This document shows positions 33,701 to 42,837 of a stretch of DNA of 58,962 nucleotides, piece by piece (the first letter of the stretch is position 1; every line of letters starts with the position of its first letter). The DNA is from Anaerolineae bacterium. Its GTDB lineage: Bacteria > Chloroflexota > Anaerolineae > JAFGEY01. The notes under the pieces were generated by a model. It was not told the origin of the DNA. It saw only the letters and a list, made by a program, of their open reading frames with translations, and did no database searches. The stretch covers positions 1 through 58,962 of the forward strand of contig JAFGIE010000215.1 of the NCBI GenBank assembly GCA_016929775.1, written 5' to 3'. A program made the translations under genes and the position numbers.

Positions 33701-35668
33701 CTAGAGGTCCGCATAGTCCTGGCGGACGATGTGATCGGACGTCAGGCCAAACAAGGCGAGCATCTCGCCGATCAGCTCCGCCTTGCGCACGGCATCGTTC
33801 GCCGACCAGGTGCGGCTCTTGATCTCGACAAAGAGGCCTTCTTGCGGCGGTTGGATGATCTCGTCGACGTTGATCGCAAAGGGCATGCCGCGGAAGCGGA
33901 CGTGGTAACGATGGCGATGCTTGATGATCTCGCGCTCAGCACGGGGCTGAAAGTACTCGCGGTAGAAACGCAGGCTCCGGTTGGCGTGACTGGCGTACCG
34001 AGAGCGGGTAAGTACGACCGAGTTCTCGTATTCCTGCTCGGCGATAGGGCCGGTATAGGTCAGATTATAGATCGGCGTCACCTTGCCATTTGCTTCGAGC
34101 ACGTTGTCTTCGCGGTAGCGGATGCGCGCTGTCTCGTTGGCAAAGAGAAAGTACGTGTCATACTGGTTGCGCTCGGAGTAGCGGACGACCGTGATCTCAG
34201 GCTGGTCCAGCCAGGCAGAGACGCTGCGATCGCGCGGGATGTGGGCTTTGACCTGGACTTCGAACGTTTCCTGCCGGTCGAGCCCGCCGATCGCGAGCAG
34301 TTTGTTGAGCAAGTTCTTTTCGCGCTCGACAAAGAACACGTTGATCCGTTTGCCCATCTCTTCGGCTTCTCGGAGGGCGGCGTGCTCGTCGATCGTCAGC
34401 AGCTCGCGGTCGCGCATCAGCATCTTGCCGTTGACCATGACGTGGCAGACGTCGTCGCGACCCGCGCCGTAGACCAAGCGCGAGTAGACGTTCTGTCCCG
34501 TGGTATCAAAGCGGGGCAGCACGTGCACGCGCTGCTCGTCGACCACGATCAGGTCGGCGCGCTTGCCGACCTCCAGCGACCCGATCAGGTGGTCGAGGTG
34601 CATGGCACGCGCGCCGTCGATCGTCGCCATCGCCAGGGCGTCGCGCGCCGGCAGTACGGTCGGGTCACTGTGTACCGCCTTGGGCAGCAGGGCGGCGATG
34701 TGCATCTCGACCCATATGTCGAGGTCGTTGTTGCTCGCCGCACCGTCGGTGCCCAGGCCCACGGATACGCCGTGTCCCCGCATCTCGACCACCGGTGCGA
34801 AGCCGCTAGCGAGCTTGAGGTTGCTGCTCGGGTTATGGGACACCCCGACGCCGTGCGCAGCGAGGATGTGCATGTCCTCGTTGTTGACGTGCACGCAGTG
34901 AGCGGCGAGGACCTTGGCTTCAAAAAGCCCGACGCTCTCCAACCAACGCGTAGGGGTCATGTCGTGCGCTTCGATGCTCTCCTGGACCTCAAGCGCTGTC
35001 TCTGCGACGTGGATCTGGAGCGGGACATCGTACTGGCGCGCCATGCGCACCGTGTCGCGCAAGACCTCCGGGCTGCACATATAGGGTGAGTGGGGAGCGG
35101 GTACGGCGGTGATCAGATCGTGGCCCTGCCAGTTGCGGATAAAGTCCTCGCACGCGGCGAGGCTCTCGTCATAGCTCTGTGCATCGGGCGTGGGCAGGTT
35201 CATGATCGTCTGCCCACACATGCCGCGCAGGCCCGCCTCGGTGGTGGTCCACGCGATGTCGTCCTCAAAGTAGTACATGTCGGCAAAGCAGGTCACGCCG
35301 CCGCGGATGAACTCGGCGCACGCGAGCAGCGTGCCCAGGCGTGCGAAGCCGGGGTTCACGAACCGCGCCTCGACCGGGATCATGTAGCCGTGGAGCCAGA
35401 CGTCGAGGCGCAGGTCATCCGCCAGCCCGCGCAAGAGGCTCATCGGCACGTGCGTGTGCGCGTTCACGAGGCCTGGCATGATGACCTGGTCGGCGCACTG
35501 GAGGGTGTGCGCGGCGCGCACCCCTGCCGCTACCTCGGCATCAGGGCCGACGGCGACGATCTCGGTGCCCGATATCGCCACGGCGCCGGGCTTGTAGATG
35601 CGCCACTCGCCGTCCATGGTGACAACCGTGCCACCGGTGAACAGATGGTCGACCTGTCGCTGGCTCAT
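33701..35668 (-). CDS. MTA/SAH-type adenosine deaminase fused to a CYTH domain
   Basis: 655-aa two-domain protein. Residues about 1-440 are an amidohydrolase of the MtaD/SAH deaminase branch: metal ligands in NAHTHVPMSLLRG, IHVAET and AAHCVHVNN, and GLGTDGAASNNDLDIWVEM. About 469-655 looks like a CYTH domain: FEVQVKAHIPRD (ExExK-like, second Glu as Gln), YDTYF, TARIRYRED and VNVDEII/FVEIKSRTWS-type strands, then a C-terminal helix. CYTH proteins bind triphosphates or polyphosphate with divalent metals. It heads the long minus-strand unit, just downstream of a good promoter. It is unlikely to be a sequencing fusion because the linker is continuous and without frameshift. Confidence 0.85.
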   Translation of the reverse strand: MSQRQVDHLFTGGTVVTMDGEWRIYKPGAVAISGTEIVAVGPDAEVAAGVRAAHTLQCADQVIMPGLVNAHTHVPMSLLRGLADDLRLDVWLHGYMIPVEARFVNPGFARLGTLLACAEFIRGGVTCFADMYYFEDDIAWTTTEAGLRGMCGQTIMNLPTPDAQSYDESLAACEDFIRNWQGHDLITAVPAPHSPYMCSPEVLRDTVRMARQYDVPLQIHVAETALEVQESIEAHDMTPTRWLESVGLFEAKVLAAHCVHVNNEDMHILAAHGVGVSHNPSSNLKLASGFAPVVEMRGHGVSVGLGTDGAASNNDLDIWVEMHIAALLPKAVHSDPTVLPARDALAMATIDGARAMHLDHLIGSLEVGKRADLIVVDEQRVHVLPRFDTTGQNVYSRLVYGAGRDDVCHVMVNGKMLMRDRELLTIDEHAALREAEEMGKRINVFFVEREKNLLNKLLAIGGLDRQETFEVQVKAHIPRDRSVSAWLDQPEITVVRYSERNQYDTYFLFANETARIRYREDNVLEANGKVTPIYNLTYTGPIAEQEYENSVVLTRSRYASHANRSLRFYREYFQPRAEREIIKHRHRYHVRFRGMPFAINVDEIIQPPQEGLFVEIKSRTWSANDAVRKAELIGEMLALFGLTSDHIVRQDYADL

Positions 35669-35734
35669 CGGCCCTCTCTCTCTGGGGTGCGCAGCGTGCG
35701 CGGGCTGATCGCTCCTACCACAACCTGTGCCGCC

Positions 35735-35763
35735 ATTTTACCCGATTCGGGCGAGCGGCGCAA
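35735..35763 (-). promoter_or_regulatory. Promoter of the deaminase-CYTH-led unit
   Basis: On the minus strand, TTGCGC (35763-35758) and TAAAAT (35740-35735) are 17 bp apart, about 65 nt before the start codon. The spacer contains CCCGATTCGGG, itself a small palindrome, in a 16-bp block shared with the promoter at 225-253. Confidence 0.65.
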
Positions 35764-35794
35764 GAGGGGATGCAGGCTGAAAGACAACCAAGCC

Positions 35795-35813
35795 GGGCGT
35801 CGAATCGACGCCC
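35795..35813. promoter_or_regulatory. Palindromic operator-like site between divergent promoters
   Basis: A 19-bp near-perfect palindrome (9-bp arms GGGCGTCGA around a central A). A further direct half-site TCGACGC at 35816-35822 runs up to the -35 of the plus-strand promoter. Its position between the promoters of the deaminase unit and the PBP gene suits a repressor or activator that controls both. 35669-36036 has no coding gene I can support. Confidence 0.55.
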
Positions 35814-35822
35814 AATCGACGC

Positions 35823-35852
35823 TTGACACGTGGGGCAGAGACGTGGCACAAT
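35823..35852 (+). promoter_or_regulatory. Upstream promoter of the PBP1A gene
   Basis: TTGACA at 35823-35828 and CACAAT at 35847-35852 with an 18-bp spacer. The -35 element abuts the palindrome half-site, so binding there would interfere with polymerase. Confidence 0.5.
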
Positions 35853-35948
35853 GGGGCTACGCGACCGTGTGGGAAAGCCGCGCGAGGCCTGCGGGCGATA
35901 CGTATGTGCAAGCGGGACGCGCGCCGCTGCGCGCGGTCGGGAGATGAT

Positions 35949-35977
35949 TTGCGCGATAGTTTCTTTTCTGCTATAAC
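35949..35977 (+). promoter_or_regulatory. Proximal promoter of the PBP1A gene
   Basis: TTGCGC at 35949-35954 and TATAAC at 35972-35977, 17-bp spacer, about 60 nt before ATG 36037. The surrounding T-rich spacer is distinctly AT-richer than the neighbourhood. Confidence 0.6.
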
Positions 35978-36036
35978 TGTTCGCCACGAAAATGGGGAGA
36001 GGGCCATGCGGGCGCCCTCTGAACGGGGATGAACAG

Positions 36037-39000
36037 ATGAGAAAGGGCAAACTGGTCTCGATCCGGCGACGACGGGAAGATCGCCAGCGCAAGCACGCGG
36101 GCGGCGCAGCATGGCTGGTCCGCCTCACGGGCGGCGCGCTGGGCATCCTGCTCTTGTCCGTCGCGGTTTTCGCGCTTGCGGGTGTGGGCGCCGCGGTCGG
36201 TGTGTGGGCGTACTATACGCGCGACCTGCCTGATCCGGAAGAGATCCAGGTCGTCGAGCAGGAGTTCGAGACGATCCGCTTCTGGGACAGCAGCGGGCAG
36301 GTGCTGATCTATGAGAAGACGAGTCCACTGGGAGACCGGATCTGGCTGACGATCGACCAGATCCCCGAGGCGGTCAAGTGGGCTACGATCTCGCTCGAGG
36401 ACCGCGACTTTTACACCAACCCCGGGATCAACATCGAGGGCTTGGGACGCGCCTTTGTCAGCAACCTGCGGGGGCGCGAGATCCAGGGGGGCAGCTCGTT
36501 GACGCAGCAGCTGGTCAAGAACGTGCTGATCGACCCCGAAGAGCGCTACGAGCGGTCGTATTCGCGCAAGATCAAAGAGGTGATCATGGCCCTGGCGATC
36601 ACGCGCGCGTACAGCAAGGACCAGATCCTGGAGTGGTACCTGAACCTGAACTTTTACGGGCACTTTGCGTACGGGATCGAGTCGGCGGCGCAGGTCTACT
36701 TTGGCAAGTCGATCCGCGAGCTGAACTTGGCCGAGATCGCGATGCTGGCTCCTGTGCCGCAGTACCCGGGCCTGAACCCGATCGACAACTGGGAGTGGGC
36801 CAAGCGGCGGCAGGAGCTGACCCTGGATGCCATGGTCGCGACCGGCTATCTGACCGCAGAGCAAGCCGAGGTCGCCAAAGAGGCTGAGCTGATCGTCCAG
36901 GAGGGAGGCGTCGCCGAGCGCTTTGACGTCATCGCACCTCACTTTGCGCTCTATGCTGCCGACCAGTTGGCCTCGCTGCTTGAGCCTGACGTCGTGGCAA
37001 AGGGCGGGCTGGACGTGTATACCACGATCGACCTCGAACTGCAGGCCCAGGCGGAGGAGGCGGCGCGCAAGCGCGTGCGCGAACTGACCGGACAGAACCG
37101 CGACGTGAACAACGCTGCCGTGATCAGCATCCGTCCGCGCACGGGCGAGATCTTGGCGATGGTTGGCAGCCTCGACTACTGGGATGACGAGATCGACGGA
37201 AAGGTGAACGTGGCGGTCGCGCAGCGACAGCCCGGTTCCTCCTTCAAGCCGTTCACGTATGTTACCGCCCTGTCGCAGGGATACACGGCAGCGCACATGA
37301 TCCTGGACGTGCGCACCTGTCCGAACCCGAACGATCCCTCCTGGTGTCCGGAGAACTACCCGGACTCGGTGGGCAACCGCCCCTACCACGGACCGCAGCG
37401 TCTGCGACTAGCCCTAGCGCGATCGTACAACATCCCTGCGGTGCGGATGATGAAGGCGGTCGGGATCGGCAACGTGATCAAGACCGCCCACGCCATGGGG
37501 ATCACGACCCTGCGCAAGGACCTCGACTACTATGGCTTGGCGCTGACGCTGGGCGGCGGCGAGGTCAAGCTGATCGACATGGTCTACGCGTTCAGTGTCT
37601 TTGCCAACGGCGGCGTGATGTACGGCGTCCCCATCTCTGAGGATGTGGCTGAGATGGGCTACCGCGAACTGGACCCGGTGGCGATCAAGCGGATCGACGA
37701 TCACGACGGCGAGACGATCTGGGTCTACGAACAGCCTGAGGAGCGGCGCATCCTGGATGAGAAACTGGCGTACCTGATGAACGACATCCTGTCGGACAAC
37801 AGCGCGCGCGCCTGGGCATTTGGGGTGGACAACAAGCTCGTGCTGCCCGACCGACCGGTGGCAGCCAAGACGGGCACGACCGACAACTGGAACGACTGCT
37901 GGACGATCGGCTACACGCCCCAGGTGGCGACCGGGGTGTGGATGGGGAACACGGACAACAGCCCGATGCTGCGCGTTCCCGGGTCCTATGGCGCGGCGTA
38001 CGTGTGGAACGACGTGATGCAGTCTGCACACGACGGGCTGCCGGTCGAGACGTTTGTTCGCCCGCCCGGCATCACCGAGCGGCAGGTATGCTCCGTCTCG
38101 GGGCTCCTGCCGGGTGAGCACTGCCCGACCGTCGTGACGGAAAAGTTCATCGCCGGCACCGAGCCGCTGGTGACGTGCGACATACACCGTTCCTTCTCGA
38201 TCAACCGCGAGACGGGCAAGCTGGCGACGCCAAACACGCCGCCCGAGCTGGTCGAGGAGCGCGTGTACGCCATCTACCCGCCGGAGGCGGACGACTGGGT
38301 GCGCGAGGCGAAGGTCCCTCAGCCGCCGACCGAGTACGACGACTATGCGGTCGACCGCTCGGCGGAGGATGTAGCGATCCTGTCGCCGGGGATGTTTGGC
38401 TATGTGCGCGAGATGGTCGAGATCAGCGGCAATGCGCGCAACAACGTGCGTTATTGGCGCCTGGATGTGGGCCGAGGACTGGACCCCCAGGAGTGGCTCC
38501 AGATCGGTGGCGATCACCCATACGAGGTATCGGGTGCGCTAATGGAGTATTGGGATGTGCGCGAGCTGGATGGCTTGTACACTTTGCGCTTGAGCGTCGT
38601 CGGGCACGATGACTCGATCCGCCAGGACGTGATCCAAGTCACGGTAGACAATGTCCCGCCTGCCATGGAGCTGAACCATCCTGAACCAGGCATGGTATTC
38701 GTGAAGGAAGAGGACGAGTGGGTGAACGTGCAGGCGACGGTGGGCGATAACGTGTCGCTCGACCGGGTCGACTTTTACGTGGATGGCGACATCTATGCCA
38801 CCTCGACGGTGCCACCCTACAACAAGCCGTGGACGATCGCGATGTCGGATACGGTGCCGGTGCTGCGCGAGGGCGCCGTGGGGGTGACGCTGCCGATCAC
38901 GCAGCCGGACGGGACGGTGACCGAACGCTACTACCTGTCCAACACGCTGTGGGCGACGCGCACGATCACCAACGAAGACGGCACGTTGGGGGAGGAGCGA

Positions 39001-39342
39001 TACCCGGCGGTGCGGGTGCTGTACGACCCCGAGCTGGACCAGACATCGATGTGGTACGATGGCGGCATGGGGATCATTGCCGACACGCACGGGTATACCG
39101 AGACGCACCTCTTCCACGTCGTCGCCGTCGATGCGGCAGGCAATGAGAACGAGAGCAGCAAGGTGCGTGTGTACGTGGTGCACAAGGAGGAGCCGGAAGA
39201 GGAAGCCGCGCTGCCCCGCGTGGTCGCGCGCTGGCTCGGTCAGGTGCAGCACACGGTTATCCCGGCTGTGGTGGACGCGCCCCCCGGGCACACGGTGCTC
39301 GCCATGGGCGGGCTCGACCCGGGGAAGCGGGGAGGGAGGTAA
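36037..39342 (+). CDS. Class A penicillin-binding protein (PBP1A family) with C-terminal Ig-like domains
   Basis: 1101 aa. Short cytoplasmic basic tail, one transmembrane helix (about 27-60), then the GT51 transglycosylase domain with EDRDFYTNPG and the QGGSSLTQQLVKN motif (about 120-165). The transpeptidase domain has SxxK at Ser401-Lys404 (GSSFKPFTY), SxN at about 463 (SYNIPAVR) and KTG at 611-613. From about 770 come Ig-like beta domains (LSPGMFGYVREMVEISG and LNHPEPGMVFVKEEDEW), ending in a Pro-rich tail. It polymerises and crosslinks peptidoglycan outside the membrane. The appended Ig-like region is longer than in standard PBP1A. Confidence 0.95.
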   Translation: MRKGKLVSIRRRREDRQRKHAGGAAWLVRLTGGALGILLLSVAVFALAGVGAAVGVWAYYTRDLPDPEEIQVVEQEFETIRFWDSSGQVLIYEKTSPLGDRIWLTIDQIPEAVKWATISLEDRDFYTNPGINIEGLGRAFVSNLRGREIQGGSSLTQQLVKNVLIDPEERYERSYSRKIKEVIMALAITRAYSKDQILEWYLNLNFYGHFAYGIESAAQVYFGKSIRELNLAEIAMLAPVPQYPGLNPIDNWEWAKRRQELTLDAMVATGYLTAEQAEVAKEAELIVQEGGVAERFDVIAPHFALYAADQLASLLEPDVVAKGGLDVYTTIDLELQAQAEEAARKRVRELTGQNRDVNNAAVISIRPRTGEILAMVGSLDYWDDEIDGKVNVAVAQRQPGSSFKPFTYVTALSQGYTAAHMILDVRTCPNPNDPSWCPENYPDSVGNRPYHGPQRLRLALARSYNIPAVRMMKAVGIGNVIKTAHAMGITTLRKDLDYYGLALTLGGGEVKLIDMVYAFSVFANGGVMYGVPISEDVAEMGYRELDPVAIKRIDDHDGETIWVYEQPEERRILDEKLAYLMNDILSDNSARAWAFGVDNKLVLPDRPVAAKTGTTDNWNDCWTIGYTPQVATGVWMGNTDNSPMLRVPGSYGAAYVWNDVMQSAHDGLPVETFVRPPGITERQVCSVSGLLPGEHCPTVVTEKFIAGTEPLVTCDIHRSFSINRETGKLATPNTPPELVEERVYAIYPPEADDWVREAKVPQPPTEYDDYAVDRSAEDVAILSPGMFGYVREMVEISGNARNNVRYWRLDVGRGLDPQEWLQIGGDHPYEVSGALMEYWDVRELDGLYTLRLSVVGHDDSIRQDVIQVTVDNVPPAMELNHPEPGMVFVKEEDEWVNVQATVGDNVSLDRVDFYVDGDIYATSTVPPYNKPWTIAMSDTVPVLREGAVGVTLPITQPDGTVTERYYLSNTLWATRTITNEDGTLGEERYPAVRVLYDPELDQTSMWYDGGMGIIADTHGYTETHLFHVVAVDAAGNENESSKVRVYVVHKEEPEEEAALPRVVARWLGQVQHTVIPAVVDAPPGHTVLAMGGLDPGKRGGR

Positions 39343-39347
39343 GCCTG

Positions 39348-39626
39348 TTGGGTGAGAACGTGCGCCACACGCTGGGTATGGCGGAGTATGTCTACAACGC
39401 GATGGCCAAAGCTCGCTACCAGGTGCTGGAGGATGGCTCCTACTATGGCGAGGTTTTTTTGTGCCCAGGCGTCTGGGCGACCGGCGATACGGTCGAAGAT
39501 TGCCGCGATGCGCTGTGCGACGTGCTGGCGGCGTGGCTCGAATCGGCGTACGAAGACCGAGAGCCCATGCTCGATACGGCAGAGTTGGCGTGGTTGAGCC
39601 TATATCTGCATCGCATCGGGGACTGA
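39348..39626 (+). CDS. HicB-like small protein (orphan)
   Basis: 92 aa. The core AKARYQVLEDGSYYGEVFLCPGVWATGDTVEDCRDALCDVL follows the HicB partial-RNase-H fold, which in toxin-antitoxin pairs neutralises HicA. No HicA-like gene adjoins it, and no DNA-binding helix-turn-helix is seen, so it is an isolated member, a common situation. The start is TTG 39348 with GGAGGGAGG (39331-39339) upstream. It follows the PBP gene by 5 bp and may be co-transcribed. Confidence 0.7.
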   Translation: MGENVRHTLGMAEYVYNAMAKARYQVLEDGSYYGEVFLCPGVWATGDTVEDCRDALCDVLAAWLESAYEDREPMLDTAELAWLSLYLHRIGD

Positions 39627-39673
39627 GCGATCCCTGCCCGCCCTTTGAGAGAGCGGCGGAAAGGGCGCCCCGC

Positions 39674-39701
39674 GAGCCCCCCGGCGAAATCCGGGGGGCT
39701 C
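39674..39701. terminator. Terminator-like hairpin between convergent genes
   Basis: An 11-bp perfect GC stem (39674-39684 with 39691-39701) and a 6-nt loop lie between the HicB-like gene (+) and the SpoIID gene (-). No T-tract follows on either strand, so it may act with Rho or as an RNA-stability element. Confidence 0.5.
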
Positions 39702-39756
39702 TGCGCATGTCTGTGGCGCGCCCCCACGGCGCCCTCTCCGGCGGGCGGCAGTGGGG

Positions 39757-42700
39757 CTAGGGGCTGCCGCCGCGGATCAGCGGCAGAAAAGTGTGCCAGA
39801 TCGTGTAGACAGGGCTGTACGCCACGTTGGGCGCGGCGGCAGCGTCGGCGATCTGGAACTGGATGCGCAGGTCGGACAGGTTGGCGCCGGCAGGGAGGGG
39901 CGGCGCGGAGACGGTCTCCCACTGCTGTGAGCTGTCGACCCCCGTGCAGCCTGCGGGCAGCCACCCTGTGGGCCACGAGCTCCCTCCGTCGAAGGAGAAG
40001 CGGTAGGCGGCGCTGTCGACGTCGAGCCCGGCGATCGCGTCCCGCACCTCGACCGTGCACGCCGCTGCGCTACACGCGACCCTGCGCCACTGCTCCGGAG
40101 GGGTGTTGTCCACGAGCTCGATCGGGAGCGTCACATCCGCCGAGTGGTTGCCCGCCGCGTCGACGAACTTGGCGGTGACCGTCGACGTGCCCTCGCGTGC
40201 GGGCAGGGTCCACGTCACGGTTGGCGGGACCACGGTCGGGTAGGTGATGACCCGCACGCGATCGACCCACAGGTCTGCGATCCCGCTGGCGTCGACGCGG
40301 AACTCGATCGCGACGCCCGCCTGGGTGTGCCAAAAGTCAACCGCATACTCGGCGTAGGCATCGCCGACGCCCAGGTCGGCGCCGTGCAGGTAGCGCACAC
40401 CGAGCAACACGCCGCCCTCGTCCGCCGCCACGTCGAGCTTGGCGATCTGGTGGGGCGTGGTCAGCGCCGCTGCGGGCGCCTTGATGCGAAAGAGGGCACG
40501 GTAGGGGGCGGGCGACGGGAGACGGGTCGTATAGGGCCCATAGAGCACGCCGCCGCCCGCGCCGACGTACCAGGCGCTCCCGTCTTCGGCCCCTGTGTCC
40601 GAGATGACCTGTCCACCGAGATGCGAGAGCGCGTGGTCTTCCCACACCCAGTCCTCGCCCCCCAAGCCCACGCACAGCGGCCCAACGATCGGCTCGGGAT
40701 CGTGGGCGTAGAGGTCGAGGGCCACGTTCACGGTGTGGACTGGCGTGTGCTCGATCCCGAGCTTGCCCGTAGGCGGGGTCCGGTGCAGGCCGATCCAGCT
40801 GACTCTGCTGTCGGCGGGCGCGCCGGCTGCGTCGACGACCGTCGCCCGCAGCGCGATCGAGGGCTGGTCCGTGTCCGCGAGAGCGCCGAGGGGCCACACG
40901 CAGCCCCAGCCGTCGGCGCCATCGGCGTCGGCGCAGGCGAGCGTCCAGGCGCCGGTGACCTGGGCGCTCACGGTGATGGCGTCGACTGCGCTGCCAGGAC
41001 CGATCGCAGCGCCGGCATTGACGGCAACGTAGGCTTGATCGGCGGTCACGTAGGAGCCGGGCCACGGGCGCGAAAGGGCAGCGATCGGACCGGCGGCAGG
41101 GTACGAGGGCGCGACAGTGGAAAAGGAGTAATAGTGGGTCAGGATCTGGACATAGTCCCAGCCATGCCATGCAGCCCAGCGGTACGCGCCCCACTGTGAC
41201 ATGCCCCAGCTGTGTCCCCTGCGCGTCTCTCCGAACCCGACGGGGTCGTCCACTGGACGCAGGTAAGGAGCTGCCTCCAGGTTGAGCTCCTGCCGGTAGT
41301 TGGTCGGACTGCCCGCCTCGGCACAAAAGAAGGCATAGATCACCTTTCCGGCGTACGAGATGTACTGCCCCGTGGTCTCGTCCACGGCATGGTCGGTGCT
41401 GGGATAGGTGGCATCGCACATGTATTGGTCGCGCGTCGAGTCCCACACGTCGTACCCGGGATCGGGAAAGGTGCTGCGCTGCTGCAGGATCTTTTTCCAG
41501 GCATAGGTGCGCGCGGCGACTGCCTGGGCTCTGAGGGTCTCGGCGGGCCAAGAGACATAGACTTCAAAGGGCACGACCCGCTTGACATAGTCCTCAAAGG
41601 GGTACACGTCGACGGCGCCCTCCGGGCGATCGCGGCAGGTATTGCCGGCGTCGTCGTGTTTGACCCGGATCGTGATCGGCGCGCTGAGGACGAGCGAAGC
41701 TGGCGCGGCGCTCGGTTCGGCGTCGTCGAGCGCGGGAGGGGACCAGGCAGCCTGCGCCGCTGCGGGGAGTGCCTTGTCCAGGTCGTGTGCGGTGAGGTCT
41801 GCGATCCAGACATCTCCCTCCATGGCGAAAGCCAACCAGCGCCCATCCGGGGACCAGATGGGATGGCTCTCATCGGCGGGCGTCGCCGCCAGGACGTGGG
41901 CGCCGGAGCCGTCGGCGCGCACTACCCACAGGTCGCCGCCCGCGGCGGGCCCGCTGCCCGCCGGGTAGGCGGAGAAGGCAAGCGACGCGCCGTCGGGGGA
42001 CCAGGTCGGGGAGGCGATGTAGCCGTGGGGCACGCTGTGCGCCATCCACTGCCGGTCGGCGTCTGCATCCCAGACCCAGAGCTGGGCGTCGGGGCTCCCG
42101 TCGAGGCGCACGTAGGCGAGCTGCCGCCCTGCCGGCGACCAGCTCATGTGCCCGACCAGGGTCCCCGCCCCCAGGTTGTAGACGATCTGCGGCCCATCCC
42201 CGGGGCTGCGGTCGCCGGGCGCGCGCCCCCGCACGACGCGCAGCGCGTCCGGGTCGGTGTAGGCGAGGAGCTCCCCGCCGGGGGAGAGGCTGGCGCGAGC
42301 GATGTCGGGCGCGAGGTCCCCAAAGCTGCGCCACGGGCCCGCTCCGGCGGAGGTGCGGATCTGGCCCAACGCGTCGAGGAACAGGAGGTCGTCACCGACC
42401 CAGCGGGGAGGCAGGCGTCGATCTGCACGCACCGGCGGCGCGACCGGGCCTGCCTGGGCTGTGTCGAGGCTCGTGCGCGCCAGTTCCCAACGCCCGGGGG
42501 CCAGGTAGCGCAGGTAAGCGATCTGGTCGCCCTTGAGCGCCACATAGAAGGCATTCTCGGAGAGGCGGCGCGCCGAGTTCCCTCGTGCGTCGCCTGCCGC
42601 CGGCACGGACCACAGCTCGGACAAGTGCTGCGCCGCCAGGACGCGCCCTGGGCGGCTGAGGAGCAGGGCGCACGCGTCGGCGGTCCAGGCAAGGGGCAGG

Positions 42701-42837
42701 GACTGCCCGTCGATGGTGAGGCGGCGGAGGGCGCCGGAGGTTGGCGGCGTCTGCTGGTGCGCCGCAGTATGCGCCAGCGACGCCGCCAGCGCCAGGCCGA
42801 TCAGGAGGGCGAGCGCTATGCGGCGCAGGCGGCTCAC
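39757..42837 (-). CDS. Secreted PD40 beta-propeller-SpoIID protein
   Basis: 1026 aa from GTG 42837, overlapping the cupin stop (GTGA); open frame continues upstream but is out of the family. Signal peptide about 1-30 (RRIALALLIGLALAASLAHT). A TolB/PD40-like propeller spans about 35-360 (SWSPAGRQLAYVRLDG, TWSPDGASLAFSAYP, IWSPDGRWLAFAMEG). A SpoIID/LytB domain lies at about 386-560 (LRAQAVAARTYAWKKIL, HSWGMSQWGAYRW), as in peptidoglycan-processing transglycosylases. Beta-rich Ig-like domains follow. The last residues, WHTFLPLIRGGSP, resemble C-terminal tails common in Chloroflexota surface proteins. SpoIID outside spore formers probably acts on the cell wall. Confidence 0.86.
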   Translation of the reverse strand: MSRLRRIALALLIGLALAASLAHTAAHQQTPPTSGALRRLTIDGQSLPLAWTADACALLLSRPGRVLAAQHLSELWSVPAAGDARGNSARRLSENAFYVALKGDQIAYLRYLAPGRWELARTSLDTAQAGPVAPPVRADRRLPPRWVGDDLLFLDALGQIRTSAGAGPWRSFGDLAPDIARASLSPGGELLAYTDPDALRVVRGRAPGDRSPGDGPQIVYNLGAGTLVGHMSWSPAGRQLAYVRLDGSPDAQLWVWDADADRQWMAHSVPHGYIASPTWSPDGASLAFSAYPAGSGPAAGGDLWVVRADGSGAHVLAATPADESHPIWSPDGRWLAFAMEGDVWIADLTAHDLDKALPAAAQAAWSPPALDDAEPSAAPASLVLSAPITIRVKHDDAGNTCRDRPEGAVDVYPFEDYVKRVVPFEVYVSWPAETLRAQAVAARTYAWKKILQQRSTFPDPGYDVWDSTRDQYMCDATYPSTDHAVDETTGQYISYAGKVIYAFFCAEAGSPTNYRQELNLEAAPYLRPVDDPVGFGETRRGHSWGMSQWGAYRWAAWHGWDYVQILTHYYSFSTVAPSYPAAGPIAALSRPWPGSYVTADQAYVAVNAGAAIGPGSAVDAITVSAQVTGAWTLACADADGADGWGCVWPLGALADTDQPSIALRATVVDAAGAPADSRVSWIGLHRTPPTGKLGIEHTPVHTVNVALDLYAHDPEPIVGPLCVGLGGEDWVWEDHALSHLGGQVISDTGAEDGSAWYVGAGGGVLYGPYTTRLPSPAPYRALFRIKAPAAALTTPHQIAKLDVAADEGGVLLGVRYLHGADLGVGDAYAEYAVDFWHTQAGVAIEFRVDASGIADLWVDRVRVITYPTVVPPTVTWTLPAREGTSTVTAKFVDAAGNHSADVTLPIELVDNTPPEQWRRVACSAAACTVEVRDAIAGLDVDSAAYRFSFDGGSSWPTGWLPAGCTGVDSSQQWETVSAPPLPAGANLSDLRIQFQIADAAAAPNVAYSPVYTIWHTFLPLIRGGSP

